Shown here: piece after piece, positions 35,406-45,589 of the stretch
Position numbering within the stretch: the first letter of the stretch is position 1
Layout: every line of letters starts with the position of its first letter
Assembly (NCBI GenBank): GCA_037176705.1
Contig: CM073894.1
Location: 30,153,501 to 30,217,500 of the forward strand
Direction: 5' to 3'
DNA: 64,000 bases
From: Molossus alvarezi
Taxonomy: Eukaryota > Chordata > Mammalia > Chiroptera > Molossidae
Translations under genes and position numbers: made by a program
The notes under the pieces: model-generated
What the model saw: the letters and a program-made list of their open reading frames with translations, nothing else
Database searches by the model: none
What the model was told of the DNA's origin: nothing

Positions 35406-35419
35406 TGCTGATTGTTTTT
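35406..35419. repeat. Right TSD of the nested L1
   Basis: TGCTGATTGTTTTT, paired with 34841-34854. Confidence 0.8.
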
Positions 35420-36823
35420 ATCAGAAATGGGTGCTGGATTTTGTCAAATGCCTTTTCAGAGTCTATTGATATGATCATGTGGTTTTAATTTTTTATTTTG
35501 TTTATGTGTTGTATCACATTTATTGATTTGCAAATAATGTACCAGCTTTGCATCTCTGGGATGTATCCCACTTGGTCATGGTGAATATTTTTTTTAATGT
35601 ATTGCTGGATCTGATTTGTTCATATTTTGTTAAGAAATTTGGCATCTATGTGCATCAGGGATATTCACCTGTAGCTTGCTTTCTTTGTGGTGTCTTTATC
35701 TGGTTTTGGAATTAGAATTAGAATTAGCTGGCCTCATAAAAGGAGTTTAGAAGACTTCCTTCTTCTTGAATTTTTTGAAATAGTTTGAGGAAAATGGGTA
35801 TTAGTTCTTCTTTGAATGTTCAGTGAAATTTCCCTGTGAAGCTGTCCGGTCCTGGGCTTTTGTTTGCTGGGAGAGTCTTGACTACATCTTCGACTTCTTT
35901 TTTTGTTATTGTTCTGCTCAAGTTTTCTATCTCTTCCTGGTTCAGTTTTGGAAGACTATGTGTTTCTAGAAATTTGTCCATTTCGCTCAGCTTATCGATT
36001 TTGTTGCCATATAATTGTTCATAATGTTTGTTAATGATCCTTTGTATGTCTGTGGTTTCAGTTCTCATTTCTCCTCTTTCATTTCTGATTTTGTGTATTT
36101 GGGTTTTCTCTCTTTGTTTCTTGGTGAGTCTAGCTAAAGGTCCATCAATATTGTTTATCTTTTCAAAGAACCTGCTCTTTGTTTCATTGATCCTTTCAAT
36201 TGTTTTTTTGGTCTCCATGTCATTTATTTCTGCTCTGATCTTTACCATTTCCTTCCTTCCACTTTCTCTTGGTTTTCTTTTTGTTTGCTTTCTAGTTCTT
36301 TAAGTTGTGAGGTTAGATAGTCCATTAGAAAATTTTCTTGTTTCTTGAGATAGGCCTGTAGTCCTATGAACTTCCCTCTCAGAACTGCTTTTGCTGCATC
36401 CCATAAATTTTGTGTTGTTGTGTGTTCATTTTCATTGGTTTCCAGAAAGTATTTAATTTCTTCCTTGATCTCCATGGTAACCCATTCATTGTTCAATAAC
36501 ATGCTATTTAGCCTCCATGTGTTCAAATATCTTTGCATGTTTTTGTTGCAATTGATTTCTAGTTTCATGCCATTGTGATCTGAGAAGATGCTTGATATGA
36601 TTTCAATCTTCTTGAACTTGTAGAGACTTGGTTTGTGCCCTAATATGTGGTCTATCTTTGAGAATGTCCCATGTGCACTTGAGAAGAATGCGAATTCTGC
36701 AGTTTTGGGGTGTAATTCTCTGTACATATCTATGAAATCCATTTGATCTAATGCTTCATTTAGAGTTTGTATTTCCTTGTTAATTTTTTGTCTAGATGAT
36801 CTATCTAGTGATGTAAGCGGGGT

Positions 36824-36835
36824 GTTGAAGTTCCC
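36824..36835 (-). other. Mutated endonuclease motif (GNFN for GDFN)
   Basis: The complement reads GGG AAC TTC AAC, Gly-Asn-Phe-Asn, within [17 protein letters not shown]. In L1 endonucleases this is GDFN, with the Asp in the catalytic centre. The Asn codon is 36830-36832. Confidence 0.9.
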
Positions 36836-37306
36836 TGCTATGATTGTATTGCTGTCGATTTCTCCTTTGAAGTCCTTCAGAACATTTTTAATATATGTTG
36901 GTGCTCCTATATTCGGTGCATATATGTTTACCAAGGTTATATTTTCCTGTTGGATAGATCATTTCAATATTTTGTAGTGGCTTTCTTTGTCTCTAGTTAT
37001 GGCCTTCATTTTGAAATCTATTTTATCAGATATGAATATTGCTACCCCAGCTTTTTTTCCCTTCCATTTGCTTGAAAGATTTTTGTTTCATCCTTTCACT
37101 TTCAACCTACGTGAGTCTTTTGTTGTGAGGTTGTTCTCTTGTAAACAACATATACGTGAGTCATGGTTTCTTATCCAGTCAGCTACTCTGTGTCTTTTTA
37201 TTGGAGCATTCAAACCATTCACATTTAAGGTGATAATTGAGATCTACTTATTTATTGCCATTTTTGTTTAGTATGGTTCTATTTTTCTTCCTATTTCTTC
37301 TACTAA

Positions 37307-38212
37307 TTACTGTAGTCCTTTTAGCATATCTTGCAACGTTGGTTTGGTGTTAATATATTTCCTTAGCCTTTTTTATTTTTTATTTTTTGGCCTGGAGAGC
37401 TCGTTATTTGACCTTCTATTATGAATGATAGCCTTGCTGGATAGAGTAGTCTTAGATTCAAATCCTTGCTTTTCATGACCTCGATGACTTCATGCCATTC
37501 CCTTCTGGCCTGTAGTGTTTCTGTTGAGAAGTCAGCTGAGAGCCTTATGGGGGTTCCTTTGTAGGTAACCTGTTGCTTATCTCTTGCTGCCTTTAGGATT
37601 CTCTTTTGTCTTTAATTTTTGGCATTTTAATTACTATGTGTCTTGGTGTGGGCCTATTTGGGTTCTTCTTACTTAGGGCTCTCTGTGCTTCTTGAACTTG
37701 AATGCCTTCTTCCTTCACCAAGTTCGGGAAGTTTTCCGTTACTATTTCTTCAAATATATTCTCTAACACTTGCCCATTTTCTTCTTTCAGGACTCCTATG
37801 ATGCAAATGTTCTTACGTTTTTAGTTGTCTCACAGTTCTCTTAAGCTGTCTTCCTGTTTTTTAAGTGTTTTTTTTTTTTTTTTTTTCCTTTTGGTTTTCT
37901 GATTGGTTGATTTTTTTCTACCCTGTCTTCTAATTCACTGATCCGGTCCTCAGCTTCCTGTACTCTGCTGGTTAGTCCTTCCAATATGTTCTTAATTTCT
38001 GCTATGTCATTCTTCGTTTCCACTTGGTTGGTTTTCAGTGTTTCTATATTTTTACTCATGGTGCTGATGTCCTTACTCATGCTGTTGAACTTCCTCAAGA
38101 TCGTGGCTCTGAACTCTACCTTTGATAATTTGCTTAGATGTAGTTCATTGATCTCATCTTCTATAGAGTTCTCTTGTTCTTTCATTTGGGATTTGTTTCT
38201 TTGTTTCACCAT
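37307..38212 (-). pseudogene. Decayed L1 ORF1 (RNA-binding chaperone)
   Basis: The ATG at 38212 opens 123 codons with heptad-like Leu/Ile spacing and EAEDRISELEDRVEKN, the end of the ORF1p coiled coil. The frame is broken in a lysine-rich run encoded by the T16-18 tract at 37868-37886. In the next frame the RRM-like part is clear (IIGV, NIFEEIVTENFPNLVKE, IQVQEAQRA, NRPTPRHIVIKM), then the C-terminal domain (GTPIRLSADFS, TLQARREWHE, LLYPARLSF). A frameshift lies near KDKR, and the frame ends at the TAA at 37307-37309 after MLKGLQ. The total of about 300 codons is the expected length. ORF1p trimers coat L1 RNA in the cytoplasm. Confidence 0.93.
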
Positions 38213-39750
38213 TTTTGCTATCTCAGTAGGTCTTGGAGCCTGCCAAATTTTCCCTGTGGGTGTTGGTGGTCTGCTGTTTGTGGCTCCCTCTACTAGGTTT
38301 GGATGAGCCTGGGTGGGCCCACATTAAACACTACTGTCAAGTCTTACTTTCCTGGGTAGATTTGCAAGCCCAGGCAAGGTTCATTTATCCTCTAGCTTGT
38401 TCCTGGTGGCTAGAAGTCTCATTTACTCAGTACCTTGGAATGTAGCCCTGGTGTTCTGCATAAGAAGATTTCCAGAGGGTGGGATAGATGCTGGTTATTA
38501 ATGAGCCTCAATTTGCATTTCTTTGCCTCACCTGGGAAAGGCTGAATCTCCAAAGGCGGGGGTCGGGGGGGCTGCTGCTTTTCCCCACAACTCAGGGAAG
38601 GAGCACAATGGCCACTGTCCTTTGTGGCTAAAACTCAGCAAAAGCTCTTAGTGCCCTCCAAATCCCGGGTGTCCCTACAGAGTTCCAGCCCAGTCTGCCC
38701 TCCCTCTGCCAGAGCACCCAGGTGAGTGGCTGTGGCTATTTTAGTGCTCTGTCCAGGCTCTCTGCACTGTGGAATGGGCTTGGTCTTTATTCCCCAAGGG
38801 CACTACTCACAGCTTAGACTGCTGCTGTCTGTGGGCTCCCAGCCCACCACACTCTCAAGATCCTACCAGTGTCCCTGGTTATATGGTCCTGTCCTGCTGT
38901 TTTCTGTTGCTTTTTTCTGAGGATTTGTCTTTATTTTAATTGTAATTTCTATTTGGTCTTGGGAGATTGTCTGTGTAGCTTCCATTTATTCCACCTCCAT
39001 TTTCACATCCTCTACGCCTATCTTCTGTGCAGCTGGGTTGCACAGGCCTCTCATGCCCCAGCACCCCACAGGACCCACGGGCAGCTGGATAGCACCAGTC
39101 CCTCTCAGACTCTGGCTTCCCACTGCACTTGTGAGCTGTTGGATCGCACAGGTCTCTGTGGAGCCCCAGGTCCTAGCGCTGGTGGCTGGGGAGTGCTGGT
39201 GCCTTTTGGGGCTCAGCTCCTGCTCAGCTTTTGCTGTAGTTTTTGGGGATGGGTCTCAGCTGCTGGTCTGTGCTTCTGTTGTCTGGGGATGGGTATCTGC
39301 TCTCCAGCCTCTGTTGCTGGGCGTATATCTGGACTCTAATCAGGCTGCTTCTGTGGGGGATGGTGCTGGCCTCTCAGCTGTCCATGGCTTCTGTACCTGG
39401 CACCTGGGCAGCTCCACTACTGTGCACTGGTCTGTGTTGACACAGAGTGTCCACTGGTCTGATGGTGCCAGGTGTGCTGCTGGGCTCAGGTTGCTGGGTC
39501 CTAGCCGCTCCCACTGCCTCCTCCCAGGGAAGACCCGGGATCTTCCAAAATGGTGGGATCAACTTGTACCGCAGGGAGAAGCGCCCTGAAGAGCCGCACA
39601 CCACGGTAGCCGGCTGCTCCCGTCCACAGCACAGGGACCTTCTGCTCTGCAGCTCTGAACTGCACGAGTTTGGTCATCCACCTTCACATCCACACACACT
39701 CTCTCATACACTCGCCCTCCCTCTGGTCCTGCCCGCAGCCATCTTCTCCT
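38213..39750 (-). promoter_or_regulatory. L1 5' UTR / internal promoter region
   Basis: About 1.5 kb upstream of ORF1 to the 5' TSD. It is clearly GC-richer than the rest of the window, as expected of L1 5' UTRs, which carry the element's own RNA polymerase II promoter. It holds three similar units spaced 52 bases apart at 39027, 39079 and 39131, and a 40-base-spaced repeat of GGGGATGGGT (39245 and 39285). Long ORFs run antisense to the L1 (39038-39589 +, 183 codons). No transcription-factor site is claimed. Confidence 0.8.
39027..39182 (-). repeat. Three 52-bp tandem units in the L1 5' UTR
   Basis: On the plus strand the unit starts are GTGCAGCTGGGTTGCACAGG (39027), GGGCAGCTGGATAGCACCAG (39079) and GTGAGCTGTTGGATCGCACA (39131). 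The spacing is exactly 52 and 52, with about 70% similarity near the start and weaker similarity after. Confidence 0.65.
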
Positions 39751-39765
39751 CAGTCAAATATCTTT
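39751..39765. repeat. Right target-site duplication of the full-length L1
   Basis: CAGTCAAATATCTTT followed by AAAATG; identical to 32621-32635. Confidence 0.95.
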
Positions 39766-40190
39766 AAAATGCTGAATTTAATGCTGTTACTTTATTTGGT
39801 ATTTTCACATTTATATAACTAAGATAAGTGTATAATATTCGTATTTTCTTGTTATCCTTATCAGGTTTTGATAATTTTTTAAATTAAAAGACTATCTTTT
39901 ATCTTTTCCAGGCTCAAGAGTGAGTAATAGAGAACTAATAATTTGATTCTTTGAAAAGTTAATAATAAAAGCTCCTCAGTTAAAATATCACGTTGGCCTA
40001 GAACCATGTTTGGATATTTTTGGTAATATTTACAATTTATTCAATAGTTATTTGCATATATGGTTGCCTATTTAAAAAGGGCACAATTGAGAAATGTTTA
40101 TTTTACCAGAGATTTCCAAGTTTACCTAATTTATCAAAATAATTAGGAGTTATGCATTCTAATCTTTCATGACATTTTTACCAAATGATT
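39766..40190. other. Unassigned sequence
   Basis: AT-rich flank of the L1; nothing recognised. Confidence 0.4.
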
Positions 40191-40194
40191 TTGT

Positions 40195-40450
40195 TAAAAA
40201 TAGTATAGTTGTTGGGAGCACAGATTATAGAATCAAGGACAGGAGATGCTACATTAAAATTCCATCTTTGATACTTTAGAAGCTTTGCAATAATAGTAAG
40301 TTAATCCCCCAAATTCAGTGACCATACTTGTAAAAATGGAAAATAAACACTTCATAGTTCTACCTTAAGGAAGAACTGAAGTAATATACCAAGCATTAAG
40401 AATAGGATCAGCTACAGAAAAAGCACTCAGTATATCCTAGCTATTTATCA
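40195..40450 (+). mobile_element. MIR SINE relic, nearly full length
   Basis: TATAGTTGTTGGGAGCACAG and ATTATAGAATCAAGGACAGG (head), then TTGCAATAATAGTAAGTTAA, CATACTTGTAAAAATGGAAA, CCAAGCATTAAGAATAGGAT and AAAAGCACTCAGTATATCCT. MIR head, core and 3' end are in the right order. Confidence 0.75.
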
Positions 40451-40469
40451 TTATAATTATCATCATGAT

Positions 40470-41640
40470 CATTTTACTCTTGATTTTATGTCTAGGATGT
40501 TTTTCTGTTGTTTTATACTTCTTGAATTTATTTAATATTTCTATTGTCTTCCTCTTTTATAATACATTAATTTCTGCTTTTATCTTGACTATTATCTTTC
40601 TCCTATTTCCCTCAGATGTATTTTCTTTTTCTAATTTATTAAATTGAATTCTTGGTTTATTTTTCTTTCTTTTTCTTATTAATTATAAAAATGTTCCAAG
40701 GCTGCGAATTTGGCTTTACATACCACCTTGGCTGCATCTCATAAGTGTTTAAGTATAATATACCAATTGAAGTACTTTCTAAATAATCTGTGTTAATTTT
40801 AATTTGTTTTAAGTTGAAATAAAGTTATTTTAAAAAATTATTGTAAATTTTCTAACAGAAATTTTGCTTGTTTTATTTGTTCTTTTTTTAATTATTATTT
40901 TATATATTATTGCTAGTGGTCAGAGAACATGCTCTGCATAAATTTTACTTTGTGGAATATATTTTGTGAAACTATAGATAACTATTTGTCTACATGTTTC
41001 ATGAATACTATATATTTTATATCCTTTGTAGAGTTTATATTAAAATATATTTATTAATTCAATGATATTAGTTTTTAAATTTTATTTATTTAATTTTTTA
41101 AGATCCTTACCCAAGAATATTTTTCCATTGATATTCAGATAGAGTGGGAGGGACGGAAGGGAAGAAAGAGAGAGACAGAGTCAGAGAGAGAGAGAAACAT
41201 TGATGTGAGGGAGACACATTGATTGGTTGCCTCCTGCACAACCATGACCAGGGCTGGGGATTGAACCACAACCAAGGTATGTGCCCTTTACTGAAATTGA
41301 ACCCATGACTCTTTGGTCTGTGAGCTGACGCTCTAACCGCTGAGCCAAACTGGCCAGGGCATATTAATTACTTTTTAAAAATGGTTTATATTTTCTCTTG
41401 ATCTACTAGAAGTATCAAAGACAACAGTGTTAAAATATTCTACAGAAGTTCTGTTTCTACACATTTTTTTTTACATAATGTTTTAAGTACTATTTATTTA
41501 GCATATAAAGATTTGTGACATTTCTACAAGTTTATTGTAAAGTTCACTTTTTCTGTATAAATGAATTTTGTAATATGATTACTTTTTTTTTCCCAAATAA
41601 CATTTTGGTTTTATACTAATGCTATCATCCCTACAATTCA
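40470..41640 (-). mobile_element. Decayed old L1 (ORF2 region), split by a SINE
   Basis: On the plus strand, TTCCAAGGCTGCGAATTTGG, TGGCTGCATCTCATAAGTGT, then GGTCAGAGAACATGCTCTGC correspond to the inverted ORF2 endonuclease region. The match in the full-length L1 lies around 36390-36590 (CATCCCATAAATT, GTGATCTGAGAAGATGCTTG). It continues after the SINE with CTTGATCTACTAGAAGTATC. Stops are everywhere; the copy is much older than 32636-39750. Confidence 0.65.
41085..41365 (-). mobile_element. Ves-type SINE, ATATCTTTGG-tail lineage
   Basis: The minus strand has the head GCCCTGGCCAGTTTGGCTCA and a CATGGGTTCAATTTCAGTAA block. It continues with GGGCACATACCTTGGTTGTG, CACATCAATGTTTCTC, a CT tract, and a tail with ATGGAAAAATATTCTTGGGT. 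It interrupts the old L1. The flanks ATATTAGTTTTTA and ATATTAATTACTTTTTA may be a worn duplication. Confidence 0.9.
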
Positions 41641-42330
41641 ACTTAGGAACAACTTCTTTGGGGAAAAATAAAAGTTACCTGAAGAGAAATGAAAAGATTA
41701 AGGTCCATCATGATATATTTACAGCAAAGTAACTGCCCTTGTTCTTTTCTGGAAAGAACATCTTTGAGTAAAGAATTTTCTCCTTATCTGCAGGTGATAA
41801 CAAGCAACATTAGCATGAAAAAGTATGAGAAATAAGGATTTTCCCTTGACTAGTTAAGAAATAGGCTTAACAATTCACAAATTTCTTACAGGATTAGACT
41901 TTAATATCTAATAATCACCTTTGTCAAGGAAAATGTATTCGGCACTGTGGGAAGTAATTGCAATTTATGGAAATATTTGGAACCAAAGAAAGAAAATTAA
42001 AAATATTGCTATCAGAATGGTAATATGAACTTGGCTCACTGTACTAGAAGGAAGAAGCATTTTGATGAGCTCACCTCTTGGTTGTCCTCAGATAAGACTT
42101 CATGTCTGAATGACCTTCCTAGCTTTGGTTTATGAAATGTGTACTTCATCATCACAATTAAAATCCCTTTTCCATATCACCTTAAAGGGGACTTTGCAAT
42201 CAATTTCACAATTGCTTTTTCTCCTTAACACTTTATTTTGTACAACTATTTTTTTTTTTTTTTTTACTTTGAACTACTTACGCAATCCTTGCTTAATGCT
42301 TTTATATTTGTTCATGTCTTCTTTTTCCAG
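41641..42330. other. Unassigned sequence
   Basis: Nothing recognised; there is a T19-type run at about 42248-42266. Confidence 0.4.
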
Positions 42331-42334
42331 TCAC

Positions 42335-42420
42335 AGATGGTAAGCTTCTAAAAGACAGGAATCTTCTTGACTGCATTTTCTGTACTAGGCTGAGCACAGA
42401 AACGTGCTTAGAAATCTACC
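42335..42420 (+). mobile_element. Probable L2 3' end scrap
   Basis: GATGGTAAGCTTCTAAAAGA, CAGGAATCTTCTTGACTGCA, CTAGGCTGAGCACAGAAACG: the L2 3' word order, badly worn. Confidence 0.45.
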
Positions 42421-45400
42421 ATGATGTGCCAGCTGTCTCCTTTAACCAGCACTGTCAATCCATGCCTCATCCTGCTTTGTTTTTGTCCCTAGAATTGGAA
42501 AAAAAAAAATGATGCTGGTCCAAGTGTTAGGTAGAGAGAGGTGAGGTATAAAGATGAAAGAAATTTTAATTTTCCTTTTAAATCTTTCATCCTCAACCAC
42601 AATTATTTAAAAACTGTATGTAACAAGTCTTGCGATAGTAATATGCTTTACAATATTTTCATAAAATTCTCAACTGCGTAGTTAATTGGATGACAGGGAC
42701 GAGCAGACAGGTCAGATGAAAGTTGTTGTGTCATCTCATCAAAGGAGTCTAAGTTGCCTCTTGTCTCAATCTATTCATTAATTTTCATTTATGTTTCAAT
42801 TACTTCATAATCTACTGATTAGTGAATGAGCTATCTATCTATGTAGTCTGATATTTGGGAGCTTTAAAAAGACAATTGTCTGGAACACAAATACCTGGTG
42901 GAGGTTAGAATAAAATAATGCCAAGATCACACTGGCTCAATCTCAGGACTTCTAGGACCCCTAAATAGTTTGTAAAGTGAGCATTGTATTATGTAAAGAA
43001 GGAATACATATTTGAATTCAGGAGTGAAGGGGGAGGGGAAGAAAACAAAAATCAAAGCTCCAGTAACATCAGTTCCTGTTCTTGGCAATGACATTAGTAA
43101 TGAAAAGCTCTGTTGTTATTTTTTTGCATTTTATACCACCTTACTGAAAATGAACTCTCTAGCGTCATCTGTAATTTACACAAAGACCCTGAGCATTTTG
43201 AGTGTTAAAGGGAAGCTTTAACAGGTTTAGCTATCGGAGTTTTAGAAATCTTCTCCAAAAATTCTTATGTGGAACATTGAGGTTGAGCATGAAAGCTGCT
43301 GTCAGTGTTAAGAGAAAGAAAACCCTTAAGAGTGAAGACTGTTATGGTATCTTACACATAAACTGGGCAGTTGGGAATAGCCTCATGGGGCCACTTCCAG
43401 AGAAAACCTCACCTGGTGAGGTCAGAACCTCAGGAGTTTTAAAGCAAGGGCATGCTTCATTGCAAGGTGGACTGGAGGTGAGCACACAGATTCCCATCCC
43501 TCTTTAGAGAAGGGATTTCAAGGCTCGCCCAAGTGCTCAGGCATAAAAACCCTAGCAGGAGGCCCTTTAGAAGGGGTTCAGACAAGTTATAGTACTACCT
43601 GAATGTGAGCCAGGCCAAGCTGCGAGGGCCCGAATTAAAAGGAAACAGTTTATAAGCTGTGGGACCTCTTACCAATCCATCTTTTTCACTGGGGGAAAAA
43701 AAACCCTTTTGCTGAGGCGATGAAAACCTGTATTAAAAGGTGATGCAGCAGAATAAAAGGGGGCTAAACCAATTGGTGAGTATTTCAAAAAACAAGAGAA
43801 AAAAAGCCAACATGGTTTTAAAAGTACTCAAGCAGAGAGGGGGAGAGGGAAGAAAAATCATGGTATATCTATTCTATGATGAACAGTTCCAGGACAAAAG
43901 ATATTGGTAAAAGAACATTTAGAAATTTTTCAGAATTTTTTTTTATATTTACGTAAACCTCTTCATTTTGTTTGTTTGTTTGTTTTTTTGCCAACGTATA
44001 AATGCAGCAATGAACCCTTCACAGTGGTGTGACGTGAGATTTTTAAATGTAGATACAGCCAATTAAGTAGTCCCACAGCTGAAGCCAATATTCTTGATGA
44101 GTCTAGGAAGGAGAAGTCAGCCAAAGCACAATTTATGAATTTGAAAATTGCTCTTCTCTGCTATGAATATTAGCCTATGGATGACCTCTGGTATACTTCA
44201 AGCTCTCTTTCTCATCCCCAAAGCCTGGGCACTTGCAGAAACATGTATACTTCAATCTAGATCATATAGATGTATTACCATTACTCATTACAGTTGAAAC
44301 TAGAATGAACAGTAATACAGAGAGAGTAGTATTATTAGTGGTCTTTCAGAAAGTGCCCACATAGGACATATCTTATATTTTGGTGTTAATATAAAAGGCA
44401 TAAGAGGATTTTCTAGATGGTTCAAGACTGAAAAGAAGGAAAATATTTCACCCAGATCCTTCTACATGAAGAGACTTATTGTTCCAACTGTGAGCAGATA
44501 GTCTTCATCTATTAATTAGCACTGTCAGGGTTTGCTTAAGTCTCTGTGGGCTGCTTCCCCCAAGACATGTACTTTTTTCCCCATCCCAACCCCATCCAAT
44601 GACTGACTAAGGTAGGTATAAATATTGATCCATTTCGGCCCAAGTCAGGACAACTCTGAACGGGTATAGAGCTCTAGAACTCCCTTGAGCTTTTGACCAA
44701 AAGTTATTGGATTATCGTGACTGTTGAACTTCTGTCTCTGTCCAATCTTGATGCTTTTCCTTACATGTTCTGCTTGCCAAATTCACTCTAAGTGTCTGCT
44801 TCCAGAGAAACCAACCTGTGAATGTGACCATGTTTAGAGTATTTCTAATATGTATTCTGTGCCTTAATATTATTTTATAGATTGGGCAATGAAAGTACAA
44901 AATGAAGAGAACCTACTTGGGGTGGGTGAATAGTAAATTATATATTAGATATAAGGGCTGTGATTTTCTAATCTCCTGATTAGCCTCTTGTTCTTCTGAT
45001 TGTAAGACTTGCCAGGGACATTCAATAAAAATGCCAAACTTTGAAAGTTGTAGTTTCATTGGCAAGTTAAAATCTAGGCTATCAAGTGGCTTTAGTTGTA
45101 TATTAAAATCATGTATATGGTAGCTAACAAATTAAAACATGCAAGATATTAAATGTGAATCATCATTGTTTTCATTTTTTCTAAAAGATTTCTGTCATAT
45201 CTCTTACATTTTCAGTAGAATTATGTAACTGGAGAGGGTCACAGAGGTTATGTAGTTACCCTTTATAATTGGTAAACAAATAGAACTTGAAACTATGATC
45301 TAAGAGTAAAACATTAAAAGTGAACAAGATGTTTTGACTGGGCCACAGTTAGATAAACCCAAAGAGAGTCAATGCATAACATGATATTGGAGGTAGGTAT

Positions 45401-45589
45401 AAACCATACACCAATCAAGGTGTAACCCTCTTCATGATGATTAGCCAGTTTTTGCTAACCAGTTTCTAATACACATTTACTTGCTTTAATGTGTGAAATG
45501 GATAATAAACCTGTATGACCCACCTCACCACTTATTTTCATATATTTCAAACTTTCAAATTGAGTAAAAAATACTCATTTCAATGGTTA
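42421..45589. other. Long unassigned block
   Basis: No family confidently recognised in about 3.2 kb. 43000-43700 is non-repetitive and GC-richer than average, with a 101-codon chance ORF (43202-43507 +). 44510-44830 reads like an old interspersed repeat that I cannot name. A TTTG run lies at 43968-43988. 45220-45310 has a faint minus-strand MIR-like order. Confidence 0.4.

Larger units (their letters stand above)
32865..37261 (-). pseudogene. Decayed L1 ORF2 (endonuclease / reverse transcriptase)
   Basis: The notional frame starts at the ATG at 37261 and ends at the stop matching the nested copy's, at 32865. Without the nested insertion this is about 1277 codons, close to the usual length of mammalian ORF2p. 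Seen in order: an N-terminal endonuclease block with LNVNGLN, IYAPN, a GNFN (family norm GDFN; Asn codon at 36830-36832) and an intact SDH (36575-36583). Then come an RT region with [15 protein letters not shown] and an FAND where FADD is expected (34596-34607), and a C-terminal cysteine motif C-x3-C-x7-H-x4-C in the 33034-33852 segment. A Trp codon is TAG at 33034-33036 where the nested copy keeps TGG, and a TGA lies at 37088-37090. Several frameshifts divide the rest. Human-style function would be target-primed reverse transcription; this copy cannot do it. Confidence 0.93.
32636..39750 (-). mobile_element. Full-length LINE-1 retrotransposon, inactive, with nested L1
   Basis: A complete minus-strand L1 of about 7.1 kb (about 6.55 kb without the nested insertion) lies between perfect 15-bp duplications. 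In L1 order it has a GC-rich 5' region (39750-38213), ORF1 (38212-37307), a short gap, ORF2 (37261-32865) and a 3' UTR with an A/T-rich tail. ORF2 shows the endonuclease, reverse transcriptase and cysteine-rich C-terminal regions. Stops, frameshifts, loss of catalytic Asp residues and a second L1 inserted in ORF2 make it non-functional. The sharp TSD and readable frames put it among the younger elements here. The rest of the family is L1-mobilised Ves SINEs, probably moved by relatives of this lineage (inference). Confidence 0.95.

Noticed and set aside
36028..36303. Plus-strand hydrophobic ORFs opposite the L1 (for example 36028-36303, 33389-33655, 37986-38306)
   Set aside because: They are antisense shadows of L1 ORF1/ORF2 sequence, and their hydrophobic look comes from reading A-rich coding DNA backwards.
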